This document shows, one piece after another, positions 34,618-42,531 of a DNA stretch of 64,000 nucleotides. Position numbers and translations under genes: made by a program. Positions within the stretch are counted from its first letter, which is position 1. Each line of letters begins with the position of its first letter. The notes beneath the pieces are model-generated. The model did not search any database. It had not been told where the DNA came from and saw only the letters and a list, made by a program, of their open reading frames with translations. This stretch comes from an uncultured Bacteroides sp. (GTDB taxonomy: Bacteria > Bacteroidota > Bacteroidia > Bacteroidales > Bacteroidaceae): contig NZ_CABUHK010000001.1 in assembly GCF_902491285.1 (NCBI RefSeq), positions 62,001 to 126,000 on the forward strand, written 5' to 3'.

Positions 34618-37600
34618 ATGAATAAAAGAATATTTATATTATCTATATTTTCTCTCCTGTTCTTTGCGGGTTCGCTATATGCAGCCATTGGCGTAGCCGA
34701 CCTGCGGACAGAGCAGTTGAAGAATCCATTAGGTATTGACACGCGCCAGCCCCGACTAGGTTGGCGCATCGAATCGGATGAACAGAATGTGGTACAAACA
34801 GCGTATCACATTCTTGTCGCATCTTCCCCCGAGCTATTGGCACAGGGAAAAGGCGATTGTTGGGATTCGGGAAAAGTAGAAACGGATGCATCCCAATGGA
34901 TTACTTACCGGGGAAAATCATTAAAACGCAATGCCCCCTACTACTGGAAAGTGAAAGTATATACCAACAAAGGTGAAGCAGACTGGAGCACTCCGGCTTT
35001 TTGGACTATGGGATTGCTCAACGAAGCAGACTGGCAAGGTCAGTGGATTGGTTTGGATCGTGCCGCTCCCGGTGATAGTGAAACCCAATGGAGCCGCCTA
35101 GCAGCCCGTTATCTTCGCAAAGAATTTGCTTTGAACAAGGAAGTGAAACGCGCAACGATACACATTGCCGGAATGGGACTTTACGAATTGTTTATCAACG
35201 GACAGCGTATCGGCGAACAGGTATTGGCGCCCGCCCCCACCGACTACCGGAAAACAATTCTGTATAACACCTACGATGTCACTTCACAACTTCAGAAAAA
35301 GAACGCAATAGGCGTTACCCTGGGGAATGGGCGCTTCTATACCATGCGTCAGAATTATAAACCGTACAAGATACCGACATTCGGTTATCCCAAACTTCGG
35401 CTGAACCTGATTGTGGAATATACGGACGGCAGCAAAGAAACGGTTTCCACAAATACTTCGTGGAAACTGACTACCGAAGGCCCCATTCGCAGCAACAACG
35501 AATATGACGGTGAAGAGTATGATGCCCGCAAGGAACTGGGAAACTGGACACAAAACGGATACGATGACAAGAATTGGATGCCTGCCCAGCGCGTAAGTAT
35601 TCCTTCGGGAACATTGCGCGCCCAAATGATGCCGGGAATGAAAGTCATGGATACGTTGAAACCCGCTTCTATCAAAAAACTTGGTGACAAATACATTCTG
35701 GACTTTGGCCAGAATATGGCAGGTTGGGTACGTTTCCGCATTAAGGGACAAGCTGGTGACAGTATTCGTCTCCGCTTCGCGGAAACTTTGCAAGCTAATG
35801 GGGAACTCTTTACCAGGAATTTGCGTGATGCCCGTTCTACAGATGTATATATTATAAGCGGACACGAAGCAAAAGATGCCACTTGGGCACCCCGTTTTAT
35901 TTATCATGGTTTCCGTTATGTAGAAGTTGACGGTTATCCGGGCGCGAAAGCTGAGAATTTTGTAGCCGAAGTAGTGGAAGATGAAATGGAACATACAGGT
36001 TCCTTCAGTTGTTCCGACGAGACTTTGAACAAGATTGTCCGTAATGCGTTTTGGGGTATCCGAAGCAATTATAAAGGCATGCCGGTAGATTGCCCCCAAC
36101 GCAATGAACGCCAACCCTGGCTAGGTGATCGCACCATGGGATGCTGGGGAGAAAGTATGCTGTTCGATAATCATGCCATGTACACCAAATGGGCACGTGA
36201 CATCTGCGAAGCACAACGTGAGGATGGTTGTATCCCTGACGTAGCTCCGGCTTATTGGAACTATTACTCGGACAATGTGACCTGGCCTACTGCCCTGCCT
36301 ATGGCTTGCGATATGCTTTTCACCAATTTCGGAGACAAACGCCCGATAGAAGAGAACTATCCGGCTATCAAGAAATGGGTGTCCCATATTCGTGAATACT
36401 ACATGACAGAGGATTACATTATCACCAAAGACAAATATGGTGACTGGTGTGTTCCGCCCGAATCATTGGAACTCATCCACAGCAAAGACCCTTCCCGCAA
36501 AACGGACGGTTCACTAATCGCCACAGCTTATTATCTGAAAGTGTTGCAACTGATGCATCGTTTTGCAAGCCTGCAAGGATTGAAGAATGATGCAGAAGAA
36601 TGGGAAGACTTGGAACATCGCATGAAAGACGCGTTCAATACCCGCTTCCTGCATATAAAAGAAGGAACTTCCCTTGTGCCGGGGCATACACTATACCCGG
36701 ACAGCATCTACTATGGCAATAATACAGTTACTGCCAATATCCTGCCGCTTGCTTTCGGTCTGGTTCCTAAAAACTATATCAAAGAAGTAGCTAAAAATGC
36801 CGTAACTTCCATTATTACAACCAACAAAGGACATATCAGTACCGGAGTAATCGGTGTACAATGGCTGTTACGTGAATTAAGCCGTCGCGGTCATGCCGAT
36901 GTGGCTTACTTGCTTGCCACCAACAAGACATATCCTTCTTGGGGATATATGGTTGAAAAGGGTGCTACTACCATTTGGGAGTTATGGAACGGTGATACGG
37001 CAAATCCCGAAATGAACAGTGGAAACCATGTGATGCTCTTAGGCGACTTATTGCCCTGGTGCTTCAATAATCTGGCAGGTATCCGTGCCGACCGTTGGAA
37101 ATCCGGTTATAAACATATTGTCTTTCAGCCGGCTTTTGAAGTCCAGGAGCTAAGCAATGTAGACGCATCCTATATGAGCATCTACGGAAAGATAACCAGC
37201 CGATGGAGCAAAACACCCACACATCTCGAATGGGACATTGAACTTCCCGCCAATACAACGGGCGAAGTACATCTACCGAATGGACGAAAAGAGAAGATAG
37301 GTTCGGGAAAGTATCATTTCAGTGTAGATATACCTACTAAAAGTAGCGCTATCATAAGTGACGAGTTTCTATATGAAAAAGCTTCTTTCCCCGAATGTCA
37401 TGGAGCTACCATTGTAGAGATGAAGAACGGTGACCTTGTAGCCTCTTTCTTTGGCGGGACAAAAGAACGTAATCCCGATTGTTGTATCTGGGTATGCCGC
37501 AAACCGAAAGGCGTTAAAGAGTGGACTGCTCCCCAACTTGCCGCTGACGGGGTATTTTCACTCAAAGATTCACAGGCTGTCTTGGCGGGAATTGATTCTA

Positions 37601-38484
37601 CCTGTACACCAGTAAAGGATGCAAAGGGAAAATTGATTGCCCGTCGGAAAGCCTGCTGGAATCCGGTACTTTTTCAAGTTCCCGGTGGTGATTTGATTCT
37701 GTTCTACAAAATAGGTCTGAAAGTAAGCGACTGGACAGGATGGTTGGTTCGTTCACGTGACGGTGGAAAGACATGGAGCAAACGTGAACCTCTGCCGAAA
37801 GATTTTCTAGGCCCTATCAAGAATAAGCCGGAATATATCAACGGACGTATTATCTGCCCTTCCAGTACGGAAGGCAGTAATGGCTGGCGTGTTCACTTTG
37901 AGATTTCCGATGATAAGGGTAAGACCTGGAAGATGGTAGGCCCGTTGGATGCAGAATTATCCGTACCTACTCAAAACCGTAAAAAAGGGGGGATAAATAC
38001 AGATGACCAGGAAGGTGGAGAAGCTATCAAGGGAGAAGGCGAAAAACCGATTTATGCCATACAACCCAGTATTCTGAAACATAAGGACGGAAGATTGCAA
38101 GTACTTTGCCGTACACGCAACGCACAGATGGCGACTGCTTGGAGTAGCGATAACGGAGATACGTGGAGCAAAGTTACATTGCTTGATGTTCCGAATAATA
38201 ATTCAGGGACGGATGCTGTGACTATGAAGGACGGCAGACATGTGCTTATCTATAACAACTTCTCTACGCTACCTGGAACTCCGAAAGGACCTCGTACTCC
38301 GCTTTGCATAGGCGTATCGGAAGATGGAATCAGTTGGAAGCCTGTTCTCACATTGGAAGATAGTCCGATCAGCCAATATTCTTATCCCAGCATTATTCAG
38401 GGTAAGGATGGGAAATTGCATGCTGTTTATACCTGGCGCCGCCAACGAATCAAATATGCAGAAATAGATCCGGCTAAGTTTTAA
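34618..38484 (+). CDS. Fusion of GH78 rhamnosidase and sialidase-like (BNR) domain
   Basis: A 1288-residue exported protein (signal ending SLYAA). Residues 22-905 are a complete GH78: GVADLRTEQLKNPLGID, the carbohydrate-binding insert with YELFINGQRIGEQVLAP, DCPQRNERQPWLGD with the catalytic Glu, and GATTIWELWNGDT. Residues about 910-1288 are a six-bladed sialidase-like domain (FPECHGATIVEMKNGDLVASFFGG) with three Asp-boxes (SRDGGKTW, SDDKGKTW, SSDNGDTW). The join is in frame with no stop. RG-II side chain C is alpha-L-Rha-(1,5)-Kdo and known GH33-type enzymes of this pathway cut 3-deoxy-ulosonic acids, so one chain could remove both sugars (inference). It starts 5 bp after GH140. Last gene of the operon. 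Confidence 0.9.
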   Translation: MNKRIFILSIFSLLFFAGSLYAAIGVADLRTEQLKNPLGIDTRQPRLGWRIESDEQNVVQTAYHILVASSPELLAQGKGDCWDSGKVETDASQWITYRGKSLKRNAPYYWKVKVYTNKGEADWSTPAFWTMGLLNEADWQGQWIGLDRAAPGDSETQWSRLAARYLRKEFALNKEVKRATIHIAGMGLYELFINGQRIGEQVLAPAPTDYRKTILYNTYDVTSQLQKKNAIGVTLGNGRFYTMRQNYKPYKIPTFGYPKLRLNLIVEYTDGSKETVSTNTSWKLTTEGPIRSNNEYDGEEYDARKELGNWTQNGYDDKNWMPAQRVSIPSGTLRAQMMPGMKVMDTLKPASIKKLGDKYILDFGQNMAGWVRFRIKGQAGDSIRLRFAETLQANGELFTRNLRDARSTDVYIISGHEAKDATWAPRFIYHGFRYVEVDGYPGAKAENFVAEVVEDEMEHTGSFSCSDETLNKIVRNAFWGIRSNYKGMPVDCPQRNERQPWLGDRTMGCWGESMLFDNHAMYTKWARDICEAQREDGCIPDVAPAYWNYYSDNVTWPTALPMACDMLFTNFGDKRPIEENYPAIKKWVSHIREYYMTEDYIITKDKYGDWCVPPESLELIHSKDPSRKTDGSLIATAYYLKVLQLMHRFASLQGLKNDAEEWEDLEHRMKDAFNTRFLHIKEGTSLVPGHTLYPDSIYYGNNTVTANILPLAFGLVPKNYIKEVAKNAVTSIITTNKGHISTGVIGVQWLLRELSRRGHADVAYLLATNKTYPSWGYMVEKGATTIWELWNGDTANPEMNSGNHVMLLGDLLPWCFNNLAGIRADRWKSGYKHIVFQPAFEVQELSNVDASYMSIYGKITSRWSKTPTHLEWDIELPANTTGEVHLPNGRKEKIGSGKYHFSVDIPTKSSAIISDEFLYEKASFPECHGATIVEMKNGDLVASFFGGTKERNPDCCIWVCRKPKGVKEWTAPQLAADGVFSLKDSQAVLAGIDSTCTPVKDAKGKLIARRKACWNPVLFQVPGGDLILFYKIGLKVSDWTGWLVRSRDGGKTWSKREPLPKDFLGPIKNKPEYINGRIICPSSTEGSNGWRVHFEISDDKGKTWKMVGPLDAELSVPTQNRKKGGINTDDQEGGEAIKGEGEKPIYAIQPSILKHKDGRLQVLCRTRNAQMATAWSSDNGDTWSKVTLLDVPNNNSGTDAVTMKDGRHVLIYNNFSTLPGTPKGPRTPLCIGVSEDGISWKPVLTLEDSPISQYSYPSIIQGKDGKLHAVYTWRRQRIKYAEIDPAKF

Positions 38485-38506
38485 ATATCGAACAATCATT
38501 CATAGC

Positions 38507-38546
38507 AAATCGACCGCTCCTTTTGGTTAAAAGGAGCGGTCGATTT
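38507..38546 (+). terminator. Terminator-like perfect 18-bp inverted repeat after the GH95 operon
   Basis: Arms 38507-38524 and 38529-38546 are perfectly complementary with a 4-nt loop and lie 22 bp beyond the stop at 38484. There is no clear T-run after it, so it may be a processing or bidirectional element. It overlaps the first two units of array III. Confidence 0.6.
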
Positions 38547-38608
38547 ACTATATTAATACGGTCGTTTCTTACTAATTGAGCGGCCATTTTTACCCAATTG
38601 AGCAGTCG
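38508..38608. repeat. 22-bp-pitch array III
   Basis: Five units start at 38508 (AATCGACCGCTCC, inverted), 38530 (AAAGGAGCGGTCG), 38552 (ATTAATACGGTCG), 38574 (AATTGAGCGGCCA) and 38596 (AATTGAGCAGTCG), each exactly 22 bp after the last. The consensus is close to AATTGAGCGGTCG with a trailing ATT. Its last unit ends next to the -33 box of the promoter for the 48-residue ORF. It is the first of two arrays in the 633-base gap 38485-39117. Confidence 0.75.
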
Positions 38609-38612
38609 ATTC

Positions 38613-38644
38613 TTTGCATTTATCCATTTTATGTTTTACATTTG
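38613..38644 (+). promoter_or_regulatory. Consensus Bacteroides promoter for the 48-residue ORF
   Basis: TTTG (38613-38616), 20 nt, TACATTTG (38637-38644): both the -33 and -7 boxes and the spacing are ideal. The ATG follows at 38665. Confidence 0.7.
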
Positions 38645-38664
38645 CCAATAAATAGATAGAAACG

Positions 38665-38811
38665 ATGGCAGATAATTATTTAGAAAAACAGCGGGAGCAA
38701 TACGAAGCTAAAAAAGCAGCGTGGCTCAAAATGAAGAAATATGGCAAAAAGAAAAACGTTCAAAGTAAAACAGAGAAAATCCAACCACCACAACAGCCCG
38801 AGTCTAAATGA
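38665..38811 (+). CDS. Small basic protein, 48 residues
   Basis: An ORF from ATG at 38665 to TGA at 38811, beginning MADNYLEKQREQYEAKKAAW and ending PPQQPESK. It is highly charged (Lys-rich centre KMKKYGKKKN), probably one amphipathic helix with a Pro/Gln-rich tail, with no signal or membrane segment. A textbook promoter at 38613-38644 supports expression. I recall similar short proteins beginning MADNYLEK in Bacteroides genomes, annotated inconsistently; I know no function. It lies between two 22-bp-pitch arrays and transcribes toward the convergent esterase gene. Confidence 0.7.
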   Translation: MADNYLEKQREQYEAKKAAWLKMKKYGKKKNVQSKTEKIQPPQQPESK

Positions 38812-38901
38812 AATTTGACAAAACTTGTCGGGCAACTCTACTCCTGTCTCCACAATAGCAGCCGCATGATGAAACTCCAGCATATCATAATGTGCTATTT
38901 T

Positions 38902-38923
38902 GTTAGTCGTTGACAACGATAAC
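38902..38923. promoter_or_regulatory. Operator-like palindrome
   Basis: TCGTTGACAACGA (38907-38919) is a 13-bp odd palindrome flanked by GTTA and TAAC. It could be a dimer-binding site or a small hairpin downstream of the 48-residue ORF. Confidence 0.3.
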
Positions 38924-38991
38924 ACATTTTCTGCGAAAAAGATGTTTAGTAATCGTGAAGAAATAAATTATAGCAGCGTTTTTTGAGGGCT

Positions 38992-39048
38992 AAAGCTATG
39001 CTTTAGATATGATAAAGCTATGCTTTGTCAGTCGCAAAGCATAGCTCT
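38992..39048. repeat. 22-bp-pitch array IV
   Basis: Units start at 38992 and 39014 (both AAAGCTATGCTTT) and 39036 (AAAGCATAGCTCT, inverted), exactly 22 bp apart; a degenerate fourth (ATAGCAGCGTTTT) is at 38970. Each unit is itself an inverted repeat AAAGC-TAT-GCTTT. On the minus strand units 3 and 2 form an 11-bp hairpin 70 bp after the stop of the esterase gene (39118) and may help end that transcript. Confidence 0.75.
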
Positions 39049-39117
39049 ATTATATCCTTCTTAATAATCCCGGATTAGACTCTGATATATATGGTGGCAA
39101 AGAGCTTACCCTCGCTT

Positions 39118-41085
39118 TTATTTCTTCTTTCCCTGAGCCTTCTTTTCTGCATTTCGCTTATTCACATAATCTTTGAACATCTGACGCCAGTTGCGGCCAT
39201 GTTCATTGAAATACTGTTCGCATTTGGTTTTATAGATTTCAAAGATAGCAGAAATCTGCTTCATATTCTTATAGTCAATAGCCTGTTCACGCGCCAGCTT
39301 TAATTGTTCCAGGACAAACGCTGTTTCTTCTTCGGTCATATTGGGGACAATAGCCTGATACCCTTTCAAAGTAAATGCTACCTTGCCAACCGTATATTTA
39401 TCAAGTATCTGCTCTATCTGTTCTTCTGTCAGCACTCTGCGCAAACCTTTCATCAGTCTTTCATGCACTTCTTTCGGCATGGCGGAATCGGCAATCATTT
39501 CACGGTCGAGCTTGCTTAATGGCTTACCTGTCAACGGATTGATACCGGCAGGAATCGTTGTATAAGGATGGTCATTATGCCAGTCGCGTACTTGACGCAG
39601 ATGATTATAAATAGTTGTCACGGCAAACCCGGCTTTCTTTTCATCTTCCAGATTTAATGAAGCCACCCAATCCATCGCCTTTTTCTCAAGAGAAGTATCC
39701 GAGTTTAGTTTGGCAAACGCTTTCTTGTCAAAGTAAGCAGCTACTTTATCAAATGAACGGATGGCACTTTCAGGAAGTAACTCGCCTTTTTCTCCGAAAC
39801 TGTACATCGCAGATTCCGGTTCAATCGTAACCTTGCTCTCATCCAGCATCTTCTTATCCAAGTCAAATACATCCGCGAAGAAATCATAAACTGCATTTCG
39901 CTTATTAGGCCCAAAATCATGCTTTTCTTTCGGAAGATGCACATTCGTTACTTTATCCGTTGCATTGTAGAAGCCGTATATCCGTTGCAAATAAGGAAAT
40001 TCCAATGCAGGGACGCTTGCCGTCCAGTCGCCACCGTCCGAAACAACCAATTGCGGACGGGGAGCAAAAGCCGCCGCCAACTCCGCATTGCAAGTTCCAC
40101 CTGCCGAAAGTTGGATAGGCATCCCACTTTCACAAGGGCATCCGCCATCAAAATGAGAAGCCAGACTTACAACCGGTGCGGATGCTGTAAAGCGGTCATC
40201 CAACACGCTTAACAAAACAGTATGTGTGCCGCCGCCCGAACCGCCATTCGCTCCTATACGACTGGTATCAATATCCTTGCGGGAAGCAAGCATAAATTCA
40301 AGAATCAGCAAACCATTCATAGCCTGAATAGTATGTGCCGCACTGCTGCGATGTGCCGCACTCCCCACTTGCAGAATAGACTCGCCCCATCCGAACAAAT
40401 CATAATCTACGCAAATAGCTCCCATACGGGCTAGTGTCCCCATACGTTGCTGTTGGTCTTCACGATAACGGCCGCCACCAAAGTGTCCGTTCGGACAAAT
40501 AATCAGCGCATGTTTTCCTCTTGATTGAGGTGCATAGATAGAACCGCAGACATATAATCCGGGCAACGTTTCAAGCGCAAAATTCTGTACGGTGTAACCG
40601 TCAAACTTACGTATCTTTGAAAGAATAGGCTTTGACTTCACACATTGGGACAGTAAAGCATCAATTCCCAAACGTTGGCGGACTTCCTTTTTTAGAGAAT
40701 CAGTACGAAGTTCGAAGGCTTGTTTGTCCGCATATAGCGTATTGAGATAAGCCAGCATCTTTTCTCCGTCCGCATCCGTACGACGTGGATACTCATAAGC
40801 TTTTAACTTATACATATTCCCTTTCTGCTTGACAAACTTATAATCAAAAGGAGCCAATACATTTGTCAGCGATTCTTCCACCGAATAAGGGCGGATACGG
40901 AAATCAGCATAAGGCAAAACTTTGCCTACCGTATCAATATCATACTTCAAACGGACTCCAAAACGATTCTGAATATCCGTCAGCACTTCATTCAGGGGAC
41001 GGGCAAATTCCGTCTCATATGTTTGTGTTTGCGCTTCTGCCGAAAGGGACGCGGCAATAAGCATCGTAAAAAGGATTCGTTTCAT
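39118..41085 (-). CDS. CE19-type pectin/RG-II methylesterase with STN-like and DUF3826 domains
   Basis: A 655-residue exported protein (signal ending LSAEAQ) with three parts. Residues about 20-97 look like an STN/DUF4974-type domain (ARPLNEVLTDIQNRFGVRLK, then YSVEESLTNVLAPFDYKF). Residues about 130-420 are an alpha/beta hydrolase (HALIICPNGHFGGG, nucleophile in GANGGSGGGTH, His in LPKEKHDFGPNKR). Residues about 430-645 are a DUF3826 domain (LTEEQIEQILDKYTVGKV, LAREQAIDYKN). The middle and last parts match my recollection of BT1017, the RG-II methylesterase that founded CE19. It should remove methyl esters from backbone galacturonate so that GH28 and others can act. Last gene of the five-gene operon. 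Confidence 0.85.
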   Translation of the reverse strand: MKRILFTMLIAASLSAEAQTQTYETEFARPLNEVLTDIQNRFGVRLKYDIDTVGKVLPYADFRIRPYSVEESLTNVLAPFDYKFVKQKGNMYKLKAYEYPRRTDADGEKMLAYLNTLYADKQAFELRTDSLKKEVRQRLGIDALLSQCVKSKPILSKIRKFDGYTVQNFALETLPGLYVCGSIYAPQSRGKHALIICPNGHFGGGRYREDQQQRMGTLARMGAICVDYDLFGWGESILQVGSAAHRSSAAHTIQAMNGLLILEFMLASRKDIDTSRIGANGGSGGGTHTVLLSVLDDRFTASAPVVSLASHFDGGCPCESGMPIQLSAGGTCNAELAAAFAPRPQLVVSDGGDWTASVPALEFPYLQRIYGFYNATDKVTNVHLPKEKHDFGPNKRNAVYDFFADVFDLDKKMLDESKVTIEPESAMYSFGEKGELLPESAIRSFDKVAAYFDKKAFAKLNSDTSLEKKAMDWVASLNLEDEKKAGFAVTTIYNHLRQVRDWHNDHPYTTIPAGINPLTGKPLSKLDREMIADSAMPKEVHERLMKGLRRVLTEEQIEQILDKYTVGKVAFTLKGYQAIVPNMTEEETAFVLEQLKLAREQAIDYKNMKQISAIFEIYKTKCEQYFNEHGRNWRQMFKDYVNKRNAEKKAQGKKK

Positions 41086-41108
41086 TTTCTAATTGATTTG
41101 ATTCTGTC

Positions 41109-42446
41109 TTAATCTAGTTTGATTTCTTCACCATTGACGATTACATCATCCATCGTGATGCGTTCGCAATTCTCAAAGATACATTTCTGCTTTCCGCCTT
41201 GGATATGAATGTCACGCAATACAATATCAGAGATAGGAGCTTCTTCCAAACCTACGATTTTGACAGGTGTCTTCACATCTGTTACAGTCATTCCGTTGAT
41301 ATGTACGTTGCGGAATATAGGGGTACGTTCACTTTTGGGCTCTGCCGGCATCTTACTGTATTTCAGATTCAGCACGATAGCTTCGCGCTTGATATTGCTC
41401 ATCACAATATTGCTGACGCGGACGTCTTCAACGACTCCACCTCTTCCACGGGTAGACTTGATACGTATCCCACGGTCTGTTCCGTCAAACACACAGTTGG
41501 AGATAGTAACTTTGCGTACACTTCCACTCATTTCGCTACCTATCACAACGCCACCGTGTCCGGAAAGCATTGTACAGTTCGTTATGGTGATATTCTCGCA
41601 AGGTACACCCAAACGGCGGGCTTGTGCATCCCTTCCCGATTTGATTGTAATGCAATCATCACCGACGGAAATATGGCAGTCGCTGATATGCACATTCCGG
41701 CATGATTCCGGATTAATGCCGTCCGTGTTGGGAGAAGGAACATTATTGATGGTAATACCTTTTATAGTCACGTTCTCACAAAATTCAGGATTTACCGTCC
41801 AGAAAGGGGAATTGACGATTTTCACTCCTTCAATCTTCACTCTCTTACAGCGAACCGGCTGTATAAACGGAGGGCGGAAAAAACGACGCTGCAAAGTATT
41901 CACATAATCTTTATTCGTTTCGGCATAAATGGCAGTCGTATCGTTTTGGGCATCCCACATGGGTTGGTATTTGTTTATATCACGCATACCGTTATCTTTC
42001 AAGTCAATCATGACCCGGAAAAACTCCGTCCACCATTTCTTGCCTTGTCCGTCCAATGTCCCTTCTCCTTTGATAGTTATATTTTCGGCATCTACCGCAG
42101 AAATCAAAGGCTGGAAACTCTTCATCATCACTCCTTCGTGGCGGACTTCCACAAAGGGAAGATAGTCATCAAAGTTGTCGGAAAAGAGCAAAGTGGCTCC
42201 GGCTTCCAGTTCCAGTGTTATATTACTTTTCATGTGGATACTTCCCGTCAGGTAAGTTCCCGCAGGAAAGAAAAGCGTGCCACCGCCGCCACGGCTGAGG
42301 CGGTCGATTGTGGTATTGATCAACTTTGTATTAAGGGTCTTGCCATTTGCTTTTGCACCGGCTTTCAACATATCTACCCGTTCGGCACGAAGGACTGTTG
42401 CTGCACAGAAGCAAAGAAAGGAAATAAGGGTTATTCGTAAATTCAT
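41109..42446 (-). CDS. GH28 polygalacturonase/exo-galacturonidase
   Basis: A 445-residue exported beta-helix enzyme (signal ending VLRAE). GH28 catalytic motifs are intact: SPNTDGINPESC (N-T-D), SVGDDCITIKSG (G-D-D), GHGGVVIGSE (G-H-G) and RGIRIKSTRGRGG (R-I-K). Loop insertions after residue 130 (about 60 residues with PMWDAQNDTTAIYAETNKDY) suggest an exo-acting or side-chain-tolerant enzyme. In RG-II degradation the matching gene removes backbone galacturonate (recalled BT1018). It sits 23 bp upstream of the methylesterase gene in the same operon. Confidence 0.9.
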   Translation of the reverse strand: MNLRITLISFLCFCAATVLRAERVDMLKAGAKANGKTLNTKLINTTIDRLSRGGGGTLFFPAGTYLTGSIHMKSNITLELEAGATLLFSDNFDDYLPFVEVRHEGVMMKSFQPLISAVDAENITIKGEGTLDGQGKKWWTEFFRVMIDLKDNGMRDINKYQPMWDAQNDTTAIYAETNKDYVNTLQRRFFRPPFIQPVRCKRVKIEGVKIVNSPFWTVNPEFCENVTIKGITINNVPSPNTDGINPESCRNVHISDCHISVGDDCITIKSGRDAQARRLGVPCENITITNCTMLSGHGGVVIGSEMSGSVRKVTISNCVFDGTDRGIRIKSTRGRGGVVEDVRVSNIVMSNIKREAIVLNLKYSKMPAEPKSERTPIFRNVHINGMTVTDVKTPVKIVGLEEAPISDIVLRDIHIQGGKQKCIFENCERITMDDVIVNGEEIKLD

Positions 42447-42531
42447 AGTTTATATTATTAAGTATAATTTCTCCGTTACCTTCTAAAGAATACATTGTTT
42501 TTCATTCGACAAATATATGCAAAAGATTCTT

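Noticed and set aside
35284..36114. 276-codon antisense frame within the GH78-sialidase gene
   Set aside because: Shadow of a strongly coding gene; long antisense frames also occur at 23247-24011, 51096-51866, 41209-41907 and 9517-10131 and none shows domain features.
37330..37400. Possible frameshift or missing stop joining GH78 and the sialidase-like domain
   Set aside because: The frame is continuous with normal codon use through the junction and both domains are intact, so I treat it as a true fusion.
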